Shown here in pieces: positions 35,818-48,487 of a DNA stretch of 64,000 nucleotides; position 1 is the stretch's first letter, and each line of letters begins with the position of its first letter. The translations under genes were made by a program, and so were the position numbers. Under the pieces are notes generated by a model that saw nothing but the letters and a program-made list of their open reading frames with translations, ran no database searches and was not told the origin of the DNA. The DNA comes from Mesocentrotus franciscanus (taxonomy: Eukaryota > Echinodermata > Echinoidea > Camarodonta > Strongylocentrotidae): positions 2,190,261-2,254,260 of the forward strand of contig CP137668.1 in the NCBI GenBank assembly GCA_037976565.1. Reading direction: 5' to 3'.

Positions 35818-37604
35818 CCCAGGGGGTGATTCACTAACTGGGAACGATATCGTTCCTAAGAGCAATTTTTGGGATTGATTTCAATCCCAGCTTAAAATCG
35901 ATTCTCCCTGACTGGTTCACTAAATCGCTTTTAGGCTGGGATCAATCCCAGCGTGAATAATCATGCGCGCATATGAATATTCATGTGCGCGATCAATCCA
36001 ACCAATCAACAGACTCAAATTTTGGTCACTGGGCATCATATCAATCAATCGCGTAGCCGATCGACATAACGATAATTAGCTAGCTATCGTCGCTTAACTT
36101 GTCAATGACGTTCATTTCTATGTTGATTTCGTTTTAACACTAGAAGAAAGCTGAGTGAAATTTTGCATAAGACATGACAAAAATCATTCATGACTGTTTC
36201 ATGTAGCAGTGTGAGGATTCATACGATTTTCTGTGGGTATAGTTTGTCTTTCTTTATGCTTGTTTCGAGTAAAATGCCGGATTTAACGTAGGGCCTAGAT
36301 CTACGTAATGACTAATAGTAATAGTAATGTAAGTTAATTAGACCTACCGTCCCCATGCAGCTAGCATATGTTAGCAGAAAGCGGACTAACTTTAGTCTTG
36401 GCCTTAATTTACTACTTTAGTGTTTTACATATGTTGTTGGCACTAAGTTGAGTTAGGCCTACCCTATCACATAGTATAAATCAAAGCGATTCGATATAGA
36501 GTAGAGGAGGCAGTTTTCGGCCACTAAAGGCAAAATCCTATTTTTGGACTCTTTACTTCCTATTTATTATCATTTCTTGTTCAAATCATGAAGCAAATAT
36601 TATTAATATTTAAACAAAAAAAGAATCCCAGAAATAAATCATGAATTGCCATGGCAATATTAATTTCCATTTTCACTGTTTCGGAGGTAGTTTTCGGCCT
36701 AGCGAGGCAGTTTTCGGCCGCGTGTACAAAGTCAATAGGAAGCGCGCGCGCGTGCCGTGCGTTTCCCCGCTGATCTATAGCACTAGCGGGCGGAGCAGGT
36801 ATCCCACGCCGGAGCTCCGGGTGCCGAAAACTACCTCTGCGGTGGTCAGAAATTGGAATCTGAATTAGCCAGAGATATCGTGTGTGCTCTGCGATGTCCG
36901 GCTGCATTGATTTAATACATGCGATGAGATACTTTTGAGCTTGCGACTCGCACAAAATCGGGCTCTAAATCTGAAAAATACTTGAAATAAAGCTCATTTT
37001 ATGGTACCCATATTCCTTACAGACACGCGTAAGATACTCGATTTTTCAGATTCGGGAGCAGGACCGCCGATTACATCGCTAAAATGTGATATTTAAGGAT
37101 ATATTTTTCATTGCAAATGTGGTTCTCCGGTGACTCTGGCATGTTATTGTATGTGTGTGATATGTGTTATGCTATTATGCACTATATTTTAAAGGATTTT
37201 ACCATGCATCCAACGGACCGGCCGAAAACTGCCGCCGGCCGAAAACTCCCTCCTCTACTCTATCACTTTAACAGTGACTAACAATATCTATCTTCCTCTT
37301 GTTTGCTCTAAATTCTAATTTAGCTTCAGTTTGACAGTTTTGTCTTTGACTTTGCCAGAACGTGTAGGCTAAGTACACGAGAGTAGGCCTAGCCTAGTCA
37401 CTACTAGGTCTAGGCCAACTAGTATTTAGTAAGAGTGATCCGGATCACTCTTAACCTTAATAGCGATTTTAATGCTAAAATCAATCCCAAATGCCTTAGT
37501 GAATCAGTTCTAAGAGCGATATTGCTCTTAGGAGTGATATTGAGCCTAAGAGCGATTTTATCTCATTTGGGATCGATTTTAGCTGTTAGTGAATCACCCC
37601 CCAG
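35818..37604. mobile_element. Inverted-repeat transposon, copy 1, with nested insertion
   Basis: Left end gggggtgattcactaac is inverted at the right end as gttagtgaatcacccccc. Subterminal blocks gatatcgttcctaagagc and cctaagagcgatttt are related and inverted. The interior is shared with the copy starting at 37604. The extra length of about 900 bp is mainly the nested element at 36499-37260. No transposase frame. Confidence 0.85.
36499..37260. mobile_element. Nested 762-bp inverted-repeat element with TA target duplication
   Basis: gagtagaggaggcagttttc at the left is inverted at the right as gaaaactccctcctctactc (one mismatch in about 24 bp). TA dinucleotides sit at both outer edges, as for Tc1/mariner-type insertion. 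The motif gttttcggcc occurs several times inside. Confidence 0.8.
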
Positions 37605-38492
37605 GGGGGTGATTCACTAACTGGGAACGATATCGTTCCTAAGAGCAATTTTGGGGATTGATTTCAATCCCAGCTTAAAATCGATTCTACCTGACTGGTT
37701 CACTAAATCGCTTTTAGGCTGGGATCAATCCCAGCGTGAATAATCATGCGCGCATATGAATATTCATGTACGCGATCAATCCAACCAATCAAAAGACTAA
37801 AATTTTGGTCACGTCACGTCACTGGGCATCAATCAATCGCGTAGCCGATCGACATAACGATAATTAGCTAGCTATCGTCGCTTAATTTGTCAATGACGTT
37901 CATTTCTATGTTGATTTCGTTTTACTTTTAACATTAGAAGAAAGCTGAGTGAAATTTCGCATAACACATGACACAAGATAATTCATGACTGTTTCATGTA
38001 GCAGTGTGAGGATTCATACGATTTTCTGTGGGTATATTTTGTCTTTCTTTATGCTTGTTTCGAGTAAAATGCCGGATTTAACGTAGGCCTAGGGCCTAGC
38101 CGCCCTAGATCCAGACTAGTCTAGATCTAGGCCTATTATAGACTAAATCAAAACGATTCGATATAGATCTAGGGCCTAGATCTAGAGTCTAGATCTAGTC
38201 TATCACTTTAACAGTGACTAACAATAAAGTCAATATCTATCTTCCTCTTGTTTGCTCTAATTTAGCTTCAGTTTGACAGTTTTGACTTTGCCAGAAAGTG
38301 TAGGCTAAGAGTAAGACTAAGAGTGATCCGGATCACTCTTAGCCTTAATAACGATTTTAAGGCTAAAATCAATCCCAAATGCCTTAGTGAATCAGTTCCT
38401 AAAAGCGATATTGCTCTTAGGAGTGATATTGAGCCTAAGAGCGATTTTATCTCATTTGGGATCGATTTTAGCTGTTAGTGAATCACCCCCCA
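37604..38492. mobile_element. Inverted-repeat transposon, copy 2, tandem to copy 1
   Basis: Same ends and interior as copy 1 without the nested insert (about 889 bp). The junction cacccccc-agggggg-tgattcac is itself palindromic because the right end of copy 1 abuts the left end of copy 2. Interior differs by small indels and a patch of tagatctag repeats near 38100-38200. Confidence 0.85.
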
Positions 38493-38651
38493 GGGCCCCG
38501 TCTTACAAAGAGTTACAATTGATCCAAATCAATCGTAAGTCCTCCAATCAATCGTAAGTTTGCAGTCTCCTATCTCTTATGTACATAGTTACGATTGATA
38601 TCAATCGCAAATAAGTTGCGATTGATATCAACTCTTTGTAATACGGGGCCC
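38493..38651. mobile_element. 159-bp palindromic MITE abutting copy 2
   Basis: gggccccgtcttacaaagag at the left and ctctttgtaatacggggccc at the right are inverted. Interior repeats of atcaatcgtaa / ttgcgattgat are inverted too. Confidence 0.85.
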
Positions 38652-39481
38652 AGGACAACACAATTCATTGTGCTTGGGATTAGGGTTAGGGTTACAGTTA
38701 GGGTTTGTGTTACCTGTGTGTTGGGGTATTTTGACAATTTTAGCAACTATAGGCAAGTTTATCAACACCCTAACCCTACAATAAATTATAGTTATATCAA
38801 TTTGCAGGAACGAAACATTAATCCATGCAATGTAAATCTTAGCATAAATGCGTTGCCTTTTCCTTCCATGTTTGACATTGTGCTTAATTACCGGCCTAAT
38901 GTAATACTAAAGCAAGTAAACCACATTGACATAAACCTATTAAAAAAACATGTCGTGCTGGCTTTTGATGTATAGAGTTCATACAAGGATTGCTTTCGTT
39001 TATAAATCAATTGAAAGTGGGCATATTAAATTGCCTGTATGCAGTAATCACTTTTAGTTTCAACTTTCGACAAAACAAACGATGGGTTTACTTATAAGTG
39101 ACCTATAGTGCACTCAATATATTTCCAAGTTGGTCAACGGTTGAGGGATATCAGAACCATTTCCGTCTTTGTTTTACGTCATTGAAATCCCACATAATGT
39201 GAAAATCCCGCAAACTTGTCCTGCAATGTACAACTGTTATTTTGTGGACTTCTATAATATAGTATGTAGCCCTAAGGCCTATAATGTATTTTTAATTCTG
39301 TATTAATTTTAGTTGAATAACTGCTGTATTCAATCTGTATGACGACTTAATGCAGCTTCGAGTCGAATTTAATGCATTGAGTTAAAAGTGTCCCTGACAT
39401 CTATCAATGCGCTTATCTAAAATGTAATTGTGACAAATATATGAGAGCTAAAAGGGCGTTAAATCCACATGATTAAATCTG

Positions 39482-39483
<2 letters not shown>

Positions 39484-39526
<43 letters not shown>

Positions 39527-39530
39527 CTCA
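39484..39530 (+). repeat. (TC)n then (AT)n microsatellite
   Basis: About 14 TC units followed by AT units; a second AT run is at 39842-39875. Confidence 0.9.
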
Positions 39531-39612
39531 CTCTATATAATAATACAATGTATATATATATAAAAGTGCGAGAATTCTCAACTCTGACATGACAACGGGT
39601 GTTCCAGAAAAT

Positions 39613-39843
39613 GTAGGCGTGAAGAAAAAGGTCTAGGAACGTGAGACGTAGCTCTACTACAGGTTCTGCAGTGCAAACACATACAGAAACAAATACATTG
39701 TATGAACATGGCATAAAAACTTAATATCACTCAATCACTCAAGCACTTCAGAACCTGAAGAAGGCCTCACAAGCCGAAAGCTCGTAATAAAATTGTAAAG
39801 TACAGCTACGTCTCACGTTCCTAGACCATTTTCTTCACGCCTA
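39613..39843. repeat. Inverted repeat with 40-bp arms, possibly retroelement-derived
   Basis: taggcgtgaagaaaaaggtc at 39613 is inverted at the right edge (gaccattttcttcacgccta), the arms continuing through aacgtgagacgtagct. Between them lies ctgaagaaggcctcacaagc followed by cgaaagctcg. The flanks are AT and TC dinucleotide runs. Confidence 0.7.
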
Positions 39844-40854
39844 TATATATATATATAATTATATATATATTAATTTCAGGAAATAACCCATACAACAACC
39901 AACTTTGGAAACTCTCATGGAATTTCACATTACCATGTATACGAGTTAACGCCCATCTGACTCTAATTAAGATTAAGTAGTGACATTGGTGATATTATAT
40001 AGAGTGAAAGTATGGTTTGAAGCCAATGAATGGAACCACTTGCAATTATAAATCAATGTATGGCATCTGGTTATGAACTCTCACTGTGTTAGGAAATTTG
40101 CCCGCTTTGGTAGGCTTATATAGACAACAATTACTGAATGATGCCATATACATTTGAATATTCATACGTTGTACATGTAGTATCATTCTCTAGGTATGCC
40201 AGTCATTACATGCTGTTGTTTAGTCAGAAAATGATGACAATTGTTGATTATTGATACTAGGTGTTGCAATTTATTATGAAGGGATCAGTTATATCTTGTT
40301 CTAAATAATGATTGTGCCAAATTGCGTTTAGTGTTAAAAATCATACCCACTTTATATGTGTACAAAATCTGCATTCTTCCCAAAAGTATTTTATGTTATC
40401 AAGGAAAATGTTTATCTAATTCCCAAAGTATAAAGTAAGTAATTATATCCTTTAATTAACACATAATCGAAAGAGAAAAAGAAACATTAAAGACGTAGGA
40501 TAATAATTTTGTCAAAGATATCCAGGTACAGAGCGATAAATCATTAAAAGCCCTTATCATGATGCATATCATATTTAGTAGCTCTGTAATAGACATATAA
40601 TTCTATTCTTATCACCGAGCACGATACGTACACCATCACAAAGATCCACAAAGCTCTAATTCTGCACAATATCCGGATGGAGACGCGTAACCGGATATCC
40701 GGATGTCCGGATGAGTTTTTAGATTCAGGTAACGACAACCAATTGTGAAGCATCGGGGCGTATAGGTTAACTACATGCATGAGACTCTTTAAACAAACTC
40801 TTGAGATTACAATCGTTCAATGTTTCATGCACTTTTAGGAAGGAAGAGAGTGAA

Positions 40855-40860
40855 TGTGTA

Positions 40861-40901
<41 letters not shown>

Positions 40902-41090
40902 TACAGAGACAGACAGACAGAGACAGTGAGGGAGAGACAGAGAGAGGGGGCAAAGAGATACAGAGCCCGAGGGGGAGGGGAGACTTACAGAGATAGATAA
41001 ATACTTTGATACATAGTTAAATAGATAGATGGATAGATAGACAGCTAGCGAGTGAGAGTTAGAGAGAGAGAGAGAGAGATGGGGATTGGG
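40855..41090 (-). repeat. (GT)n/(GA)n/(GATA)n microsatellite block
   Basis: tgtgtg run, then GA runs with acag and ataga units, ending in a G run. The minus-strand Ser/Leu-rich frame here is low complexity only. Confidence 0.9.
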
Positions 41091-41589
41091 GGGGGGGTCT
41101 GAATTGATCAGGAATAGGAAATGATGCAAATGGAATTATTAGCAAGAAACTATACTGGGTGTCTACACAATCTTTCCTTCTCTTTATCATACAAGTATCT
41201 GTTTGTTATTATGATTTTACAACTCATCAGGAAGACGTCATACTTGATTTTGCAATATAAATGGTAGACTAATTCAGCGTTCTTCGTTTGTTTGAAGAAA
41301 ATAATAATCCTTTTTTTCTGAAAAGGAGAGGTGAAACCAATTAGAAGAAATAAGATGTTATAACCAAAACAAACACCCCAAAAAAAAAAAACCTAGACGA
41401 TTTGCATCATACTTTCATATACATGTAGTAGTATCTGTGGTGCTGATTTCATGAAGTTTTTGTCTCTTTTTAAGATCGAAATGGTATTTTATAAAGTATG
41501 ATGCCTTTCTAGCTCTTTCGAGACGGTTTAATGATGACGTATGATCAAAGTATGGGTAGTAGATTACTTCATAAAAAAGGACGATTTAT

Positions 41590-41915
41590 CTCTTGTCTGT
41601 CTACTCTCTCTGTTTCTCTCTGTCTCTCTCTCTGCCTGTCTCTCTCTCTCTCTTAATCCCTCTCTCTCACTCTCACTCTGTCTGTCTGCCTGTCTCTCTC
41701 TTTCTCCATCTGTCTCTGTCTCTCCCGTTTTCTCTTAATCCGTCTCACTCTGTCTGTCTCTCTCTTTCTCCACTCTCTCTCTCTCTCTCTCTCTCGCTCT
41801 CTCCCTTTCTCCATCTGTCTCTGTCCCTGTCTCTGTGTCTCCTGTTTTATCTTAATCCATCTCTCTCCCAATCACTCTATTTTTCTCTTTCGTTTCTCCT
41901 CTCGCACTCCCTCTT
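41590..41915 (+). repeat. (TC)n/(TCTG)n microsatellite block
   Basis: Long pyrimidine-rich tract with tctgtc units and tcttaatcc interruptions that recur about every 80-120 bp, suggesting internal duplication. Confidence 0.9.
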
Positions 41916-42354
41916 CTTTGAGGCAAACCACGTTTTTGAGAAAAGAATCAAAATATTAAATACGAACAAGTTTATTTTTCCACGTCTATTTATCTATATA
42001 CTTTGCAACTGATATCTACAATCTACATTTTGCAGGTACAGTTAATTAATACATACCACTAATGAACATAGTACTTTGTAATGTATACACTCTTTCATCA
42101 TCATCACATTACACTTTAAAGAGTAGAGTTATGAGTGGTTTATGTCACGGGGGTGCAGTAGGGAAATCCAGGGCAATTTGTCTGGATGGTACACCTGTCT
42201 TATTAAGTTGAATCTGATTTTGAACTATAGTTCTCTTTATTCCATGCTTCAACATAAAGATTTGGCACTCAGAAGATTGATGATTGCACTAGTGTTTTCT
42301 TCTCATTCTTCTTCATATTTTTTAGTTTTTTTATCATTCTGTCTCCTCCTCTTT

Positions 42355-42492
42355 TCCTCCTTCTTCTACCTCCTCCTCCTCCTTCTTCTTCTTCTTCTTC
42401 TTCTTCTTCTTCTTCTCCTCCTCCTCCTTCTTGTTCTTGTTCTCCTTCTTCTTCTTCTTCTTCTTCTTCTTCTTCTTCTTCTTCTTCTTCTC
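42355..42492 (+). repeat. (TTC)n/(TCC)n trinucleotide microsatellite
   Basis: About 130 bp of ttc and tcc triplets; the apparent poly-leucine protein is an artefact. Confidence 0.95.
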
Positions 42493-43257
42493 ATATCCTT
42501 CTTAATTTATTTTAGTTTTCTCTCTGTTTACATATATAGATAATAATTTGTTTTATATAATTCATGTACACATTGGAAATTCATTTCTTCGTTCTAAAAA
42601 AATGACACAAAAACTATAACTTTATGAACGATTCGACAACGTGATCTAACATTTGAAGTGAGGAATTCAGTCATGTTTCCTTGGTATTCAAAGAACAACG
42701 CTGGTATTGATAAATCAAACCCTGTTCCTTCCCATTATATTTTTTAAGACTGGAATATATTATGTTCTGCCAGTATACATTGATCTTTATCAAACTCTTT
42801 ATCTAAATGTCTATCAAATTTAATAAAACTAACGACATGCTAAAGAAAGTGGAAAGAGGAAACTTCGTATAGACTCAGAGTTATCCAGATTAAAAGCACG
42901 ATAAACTCTTCTTGCAGAGGAAGGGCCTGATGTGAGCGGAATTAGACACATTGACCTCAGGAACTACACTCTTAAAATATACATTACAACGATGTTACGG
43001 TCATTTCAACTTGTTTTATGTTTTCCTTTATTTGAATTGTTATCCTATCTAAAAACACATTGCCATTAAATAAATAATTATAAGTAGACGTAACATGCCC
43101 TAAAACAACCTGAAAATACATCCTAATTCATTTCAAATACAGATTAAAAAATCAATCAATATATACTGATAATACTGTAATGTTATCGATGTACAGCTGA
43201 CATCTGTGCTGGCGTTACATCTGCCTATAATAGCCTATAATGAAGAAGCAAGATAAC

Positions 43258-44119
43258 CAGGGGCGGCGATTTCTTTTTATGACCGGGGGACGAAATGCGA
43301 GGGACGAGGAGCAGTGGCGTAATGACCAAAAACGTTTTTTTTTGGGGAGCAGAAGAAAAAAATCCGCATCACCACCATTCTTACATGTTATATGAAGGCC
43401 CCGATGAACGTTTTTCAAAGGGGGCTAAAGTATTTACGATCAAGTAGAGCAAAGCAAGTGGAGCGTAAATTGACGTGGGGTCCAGCCCCGGCGGGGTCAA
43501 GGGCAGAGCCCCATGAAGCTCAGGGGTTTTAGGCATTTAATTAAGGTCAGATGAGCAACCAGGGGCCCAGCTTAGGGCCCTTGGTGGGGTCCAGGGGCGG
43601 AACCCCCGGAAGCTCAGGAGTTTTAGGCATTTAATTACGGTCAGATGAGCATATTTTTATAATTGTGTGTCACTGGGATGCAGGTCACTAACTGGAGTGG
43701 GGTCCGGTGGCGGACCCCAAAAGCTCAGGGGTTTTAGGCATTTAATTACAGTCAGATGAGCAACCAGGGGCACGCTTTAGGGCCCTTGGTGGGGTCCAGG
43801 GCAGAGCCCCGGAAGCTCAGGGTTTTAGGCATTTAATAACGGTCAGATGAGCATCCAGGGGCCCGCAATATCTACAATATCTATTTGTACATTTTGAAGG
43901 ATATTATGCGAGGAGCGTAGCTCCAGTGAGAAGATTTTGCATTTTATTTGTCTAAACACTGCACTCTTGGGCCTTCCAAAGCCTAAAAGTGTGTTGCAGT
44001 CTTCAGTCAGTATTTGCTATACATTTTTTTTGCACTTTTTCAAATTTTCCGGGGGGACGATGCCCCCTAAAAAAAAATCGAGGGGGACGTGTCCCCCCAT
44101 CCCAGGATCGCCGCTCCTG
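43258..44119. mobile_element. Element with short inverted ends and internal degenerate tandem repeats
   Basis: aggggcggcgat at the left and atcgccgctcct at the right are inverted. Inside, a unit of roughly 110-170 bp with ggggtccag, aagctcaggggttttaggca and tttaattacggtcagatgag recurs four times (about 43450-43865). No gene seen. Confidence 0.65.
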
Positions 44120-44659
44120 AAGATAACTATTATTTGTATTGTTAATTCGAGTTCCATGTTAATTTACACCCCTGGCGGTATAATCTATTGTGCATACGAT
44201 ACTAAAGACTTTCCCTTCTAAAAAAAAAATCAACATAAGGCAATTTCAATAGCATTGTGCGTTACCTATTGACAAGATCGAAATGTGCGAATAGTACGAC
44301 ACATGATCTAACATGATTTCTTGATAGTTCTTGCAATCGTGTTTTGACATTCAAAATCAAACGTAAATAGTAAGAGGCATATAAACAATTTTAGAATTAT
44401 ATTACCTCTCCTAAAAATCACATAAACAAGTTGACATAAGCATCGATAATATAACGTTACTATCCATCTATTATACACACATGGATATGACTGATTTTGC
44501 TAGAAGATTAGAAAATCATCCTTTTTTCCATAATATAGTTCCTGCATGATACCAGTGGGTCTTTTCATCTTTTCTTATTATCAGATTTTCATCTGAATTG
44601 TTATTATGTAGATCGGTTTATTAGCTAGGAAAGCATTTCTCCAAGACTGTGTTACTAGA

Positions 44660-47600
44660 TCATTTCACATTCATGGTTCTGTTGAATGGCACAGGTGTGT
44701 TTGGTAACAGAATACCACTCCCTGGGATGTTATCATTCTCGTCAGCAAATGATGACGTAACACCCACATGACTGTGAAAATCTCCCGCATTGACCTCTAG
44801 GTTTGACCCGCGCGACGACGTCCCGAAGCTGCTTCCGCTTCCGTTGCTTGATGTCGAGGCGACGGATGCTGCCCCCGGGGTGGAGGGTGCTGGAGGAAAC
44901 GAGTCGATGCCGAGGTAGGCTACGTGCTGCGGGGTGAATCGGGGACACTCGAGACTTGACAGATGGTTGTCTCTTGCTGCTAAGGTAGCGAAATTCTGGT
45001 TGCACCCTTCACACAAATAGGGCTTCGCCTCGCCTGAGAGAGAAAGAAACACCACATGTTAGGATCATTTCGGCTTCTGACTGGTCAAAAGTGCGGGCAT
45101 AATTTCGACTATTGCCCTCTACGTCACAAGACATAGCGAATTCCAGAGATTATATCAAGCCTGATCTGGGCTGTAGTTTTAAACATGCCTGCCAAAACAA
45201 TCAATATTTATGAGAGGTAATGTAGAGGTAATTAAAGATGAACTAAAATGTTCTATCTATATAAACATGAACACATTTTGATTTATCCGAACATTCTACT
45301 TTTCATGTCCTGGTGACGATCGGTGTCGTTTCTAAAGAGCTGTCACTAAAAGGACATCGAATGGACAGTTTGATGTTTCTTACTCCAGACGATATCTGAC
45401 AATATTCAAATATCAAGAAGGCCGTAGCCATGATTTATTTGGGATTTTATAATTATGGTTATAAAAACATGTAGATGTATCTGTAGCTCGGTTACCTTCA
45501 TGTATTTTTAGATGGAACTTCAGTTCGTAGGACTGTGGGAAGGTTTTCCGCAGAACTGACACACACTTGGTTTTTCTTTGGCATGGGTTCGACGGACATG
45601 ACTATCATGAGCAGCATGTGAAGCGAATGCCTTGCCGCAATGGCGACACTTGAACGGCTTCTCACCCGAGTGCTGTCTGAGGTGAGTTCGAAGTATACTG
45701 GAGGCTGTGAAAGCTTTACCGCAGTACACGCATTTGTAGGGACGTTCACCAGAGTGCACTCTGAGATGCTTGTTGAGACTTGATGACTGTTGATGAAAAT
45801 TACAACAAAAAACCCCGATAAAGTCAATATGCAAATACATTATTTCATTACCAAAAAATTTACAGACATTGTTTAAACCTTTAAACCAATCAATCAAATT
45901 AAAGGAATTTAGAACGAAATGTCTAATTGTATACCTTTATACGTCTTAACATCGTTACTAAACAGGTGTCGTTCAAGAAATATGATGATGTCGTACCTGA
46001 GAGAAGCTCTTTCCACATACAGTGCACTTGTGTGGTCGGTGTTTCTGGTGAACATGTAGGATGTGGATTCGAAGCCTGTCTCGCTTCTCGAAGGATCGTT
46101 TGCAGAGGTGACAAGGAAACTTTCTGTCCCCCTGATCCACACACCGGGTGTACTTGAGATGTTTATCACGGTAGTCCTTGTATGCAAACACCTTTCCACA
46201 TCGATCGCAGTGGTAACCAGCAGATTCTAAGTAACAACACAATTATTATAAATTATAATTTTATTGTCCTATCTCTGAGATATGAGACATCGTAAAAACG
46301 ATTATAAGGCACTTGGGAAGAGAGAACACGTTATCATTGTGACTATCATTACGCCTTGTTAGCTATGTTTCTAAAAGACACATGAAAATTCATGATTTAA
46401 TTGGAGGGCTATACTGGAAACAGTCCAAAATGTTTGTCTCAGCCGGTATAAGAATCAAGGGAAATAAAAACAAAAACTGAAAAACAAACAAACAACCCCC
46501 AAAATGACATTATTAAAATGATGATCGTTTTACTCGAAACTTGTTGTAAACTGAAACTACTAAAATGATAATCGTTTTACTGGAAATTTGCTTTCATTTA
46601 ATGCACTATTAAATGATGCATCGAAACTTTCCTTATAACGACATTTTACAACCAAGTTAATATATAGTATATCACTTTTAACCTCGGAAGAGCATAACAT
46701 GGATGAATACGAGACCAACCTTCAAGACCCATAAATTTAAAGCAACTATTAAAACTAAAAGCAAGAAAGGGTTCGTCTTTATTCCTTTGTTATATATTGT
46801 TTATAAAATAAATAATCCGTAAAGAATAAATCTTTGGGACTCAAAGCTTGTCATCTAAAATGTCGTAAAATTGCTTGCCTCACTGACACCGAATTATTGC
46901 TGGATCATCGTAGTGTTATAGCCAAATAAATATTGCTAATCACTTTACGGACACGTAAAACTTTTCGAAATAATCCTCAAGTTTCAGCTGAATCTCTGCC
47001 ATTTTGATATGCTACGTGTAGGTAACATGAGAAATCAACAAACAAAAGTTCAAAATAGTGACAAGGAATACAAATAATGGTGAGAAAGAGGGAAAAGAAG
47101 AGGACATGATAAATTAATTCCTGAAGATGTGAAGTTATGAATAACAGGAAAATACAATGAAATACAACAAGATAGCGGGAAAGAAGAAACAAATAGGGGT
47201 AGAAATTATGAAACGAAAAAGAAGAGAAAGAACGATAAATAGGAAAAGAGAGAATAGAATGAATCGAGAATGATCTAGAGAAATGGTTACGAAAGGATGG
47301 GAAAGAATAGGAGACTTACCGTCAATATTCTCTTCGTTGCCTAAACCTGTTTGACCGCGGTTGGCGTCTTTCAAAGCAATGGGTATGCCCATGAATTGAA
47401 GATATGAGTCCCCATACCACACGAGAAGTTCAGTACCCTGAAATTATAAAAGAAAATGATAATAACGTAAAAAAAATAATTAAACAAGGAGGGACAAGTG
47501 GGTCTATTATCATTCAGGATGTTCAAGTATTTTGATAATGCAAATGTTTCTTTATCATATTGTAGTTGTAGGATTTTTAATGTACATGTATTAAGATTTG

Positions 47601-48198
47601 TTGGAATTTTCACTAAAATGTTGTTTCTATACAACCCTACATTTTGTAACATATTGTATTGTGGTAGTGGTCGATATTTTTCTTTTTATCATTATTATAC
47701 GTGAAATTAATTAAGTCATATCCCAATCAAGATCTGCCGTTTAGATCACGCCTCCCTCATAATCAGTGTCATGTTCTATTCAATCTATCATATTGACTAG
47801 TCTAAGAATGTATTACCCTCTTTCATCGGGAAGATCAAAAGCATGTCATCAATTTTGAATAAGATTTTGGAATTGTGCTTTGAATGAAAGAAATATTAAT
47901 ACTCTTAATCATGATCAAATTTCAATAATGCACCTTCGTTCGTGCCTTACCCGTGGAATATCTTTACAAGCTTCGTAGGATATTTTGTCATCGACTTGAA
48001 TCGCGATCAGATTTTGCTCTTGGGCGTAGCGGGCGCACTTGATCAAGCTCATCCATGAGAAAGCACCCTGTCGACCGTCTATGAAGTGACTCAGTTTACC
48101 ATCCTTGAAAATCTACACAATAAATGATGGAGGGAAAAGAGAAACCAATGGTGAGATAATGGTTCACACAAAGATTCGAACGAAATACAGAAAAATAT

Positions 48199-48229
<31 letters not shown>

Positions 48230-48365
48230 GGGGTGAGGAAGGGGGATAATACAATGAGAGACATGAGAAAGGGAGGAATATGGGGTGGTGAAAAGGAATG
48301 TATAGAGAAAAGAGAAAAGGGGATAAAGCGAGTTGGACATGACAAATGACAGTTATAAGGGATTC

Positions 48366-48405
<40 letters not shown>

Positions 48406-48456
48406 GGGGAGAGAGAGAGAGAAAGAGAGCGAGGTTTGGGATCGGAGAGAGAGAGG

Positions 48457-48487
<31 letters not shown>

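Larger units (their letters stand above)
38652..43257. other. Intergenic between receptor and PRDM14 repeats
   Basis: No exon recognised; microsatellites and one inverted repeat listed separately. A few TTAGGG-like units occur at about 38680-38705. Confidence 0.5.

Noticed and set aside
38680..38705. TTAGGG-like units suggesting telomeric sequence
   Set aside because: Only about three interrupted units; too short to be an interstitial telomere array.
42142..42543. Apparent poly-leucine protein on the plus strand
   Set aside because: It is the (TTC)n/(TCC)n microsatellite read in one frame.
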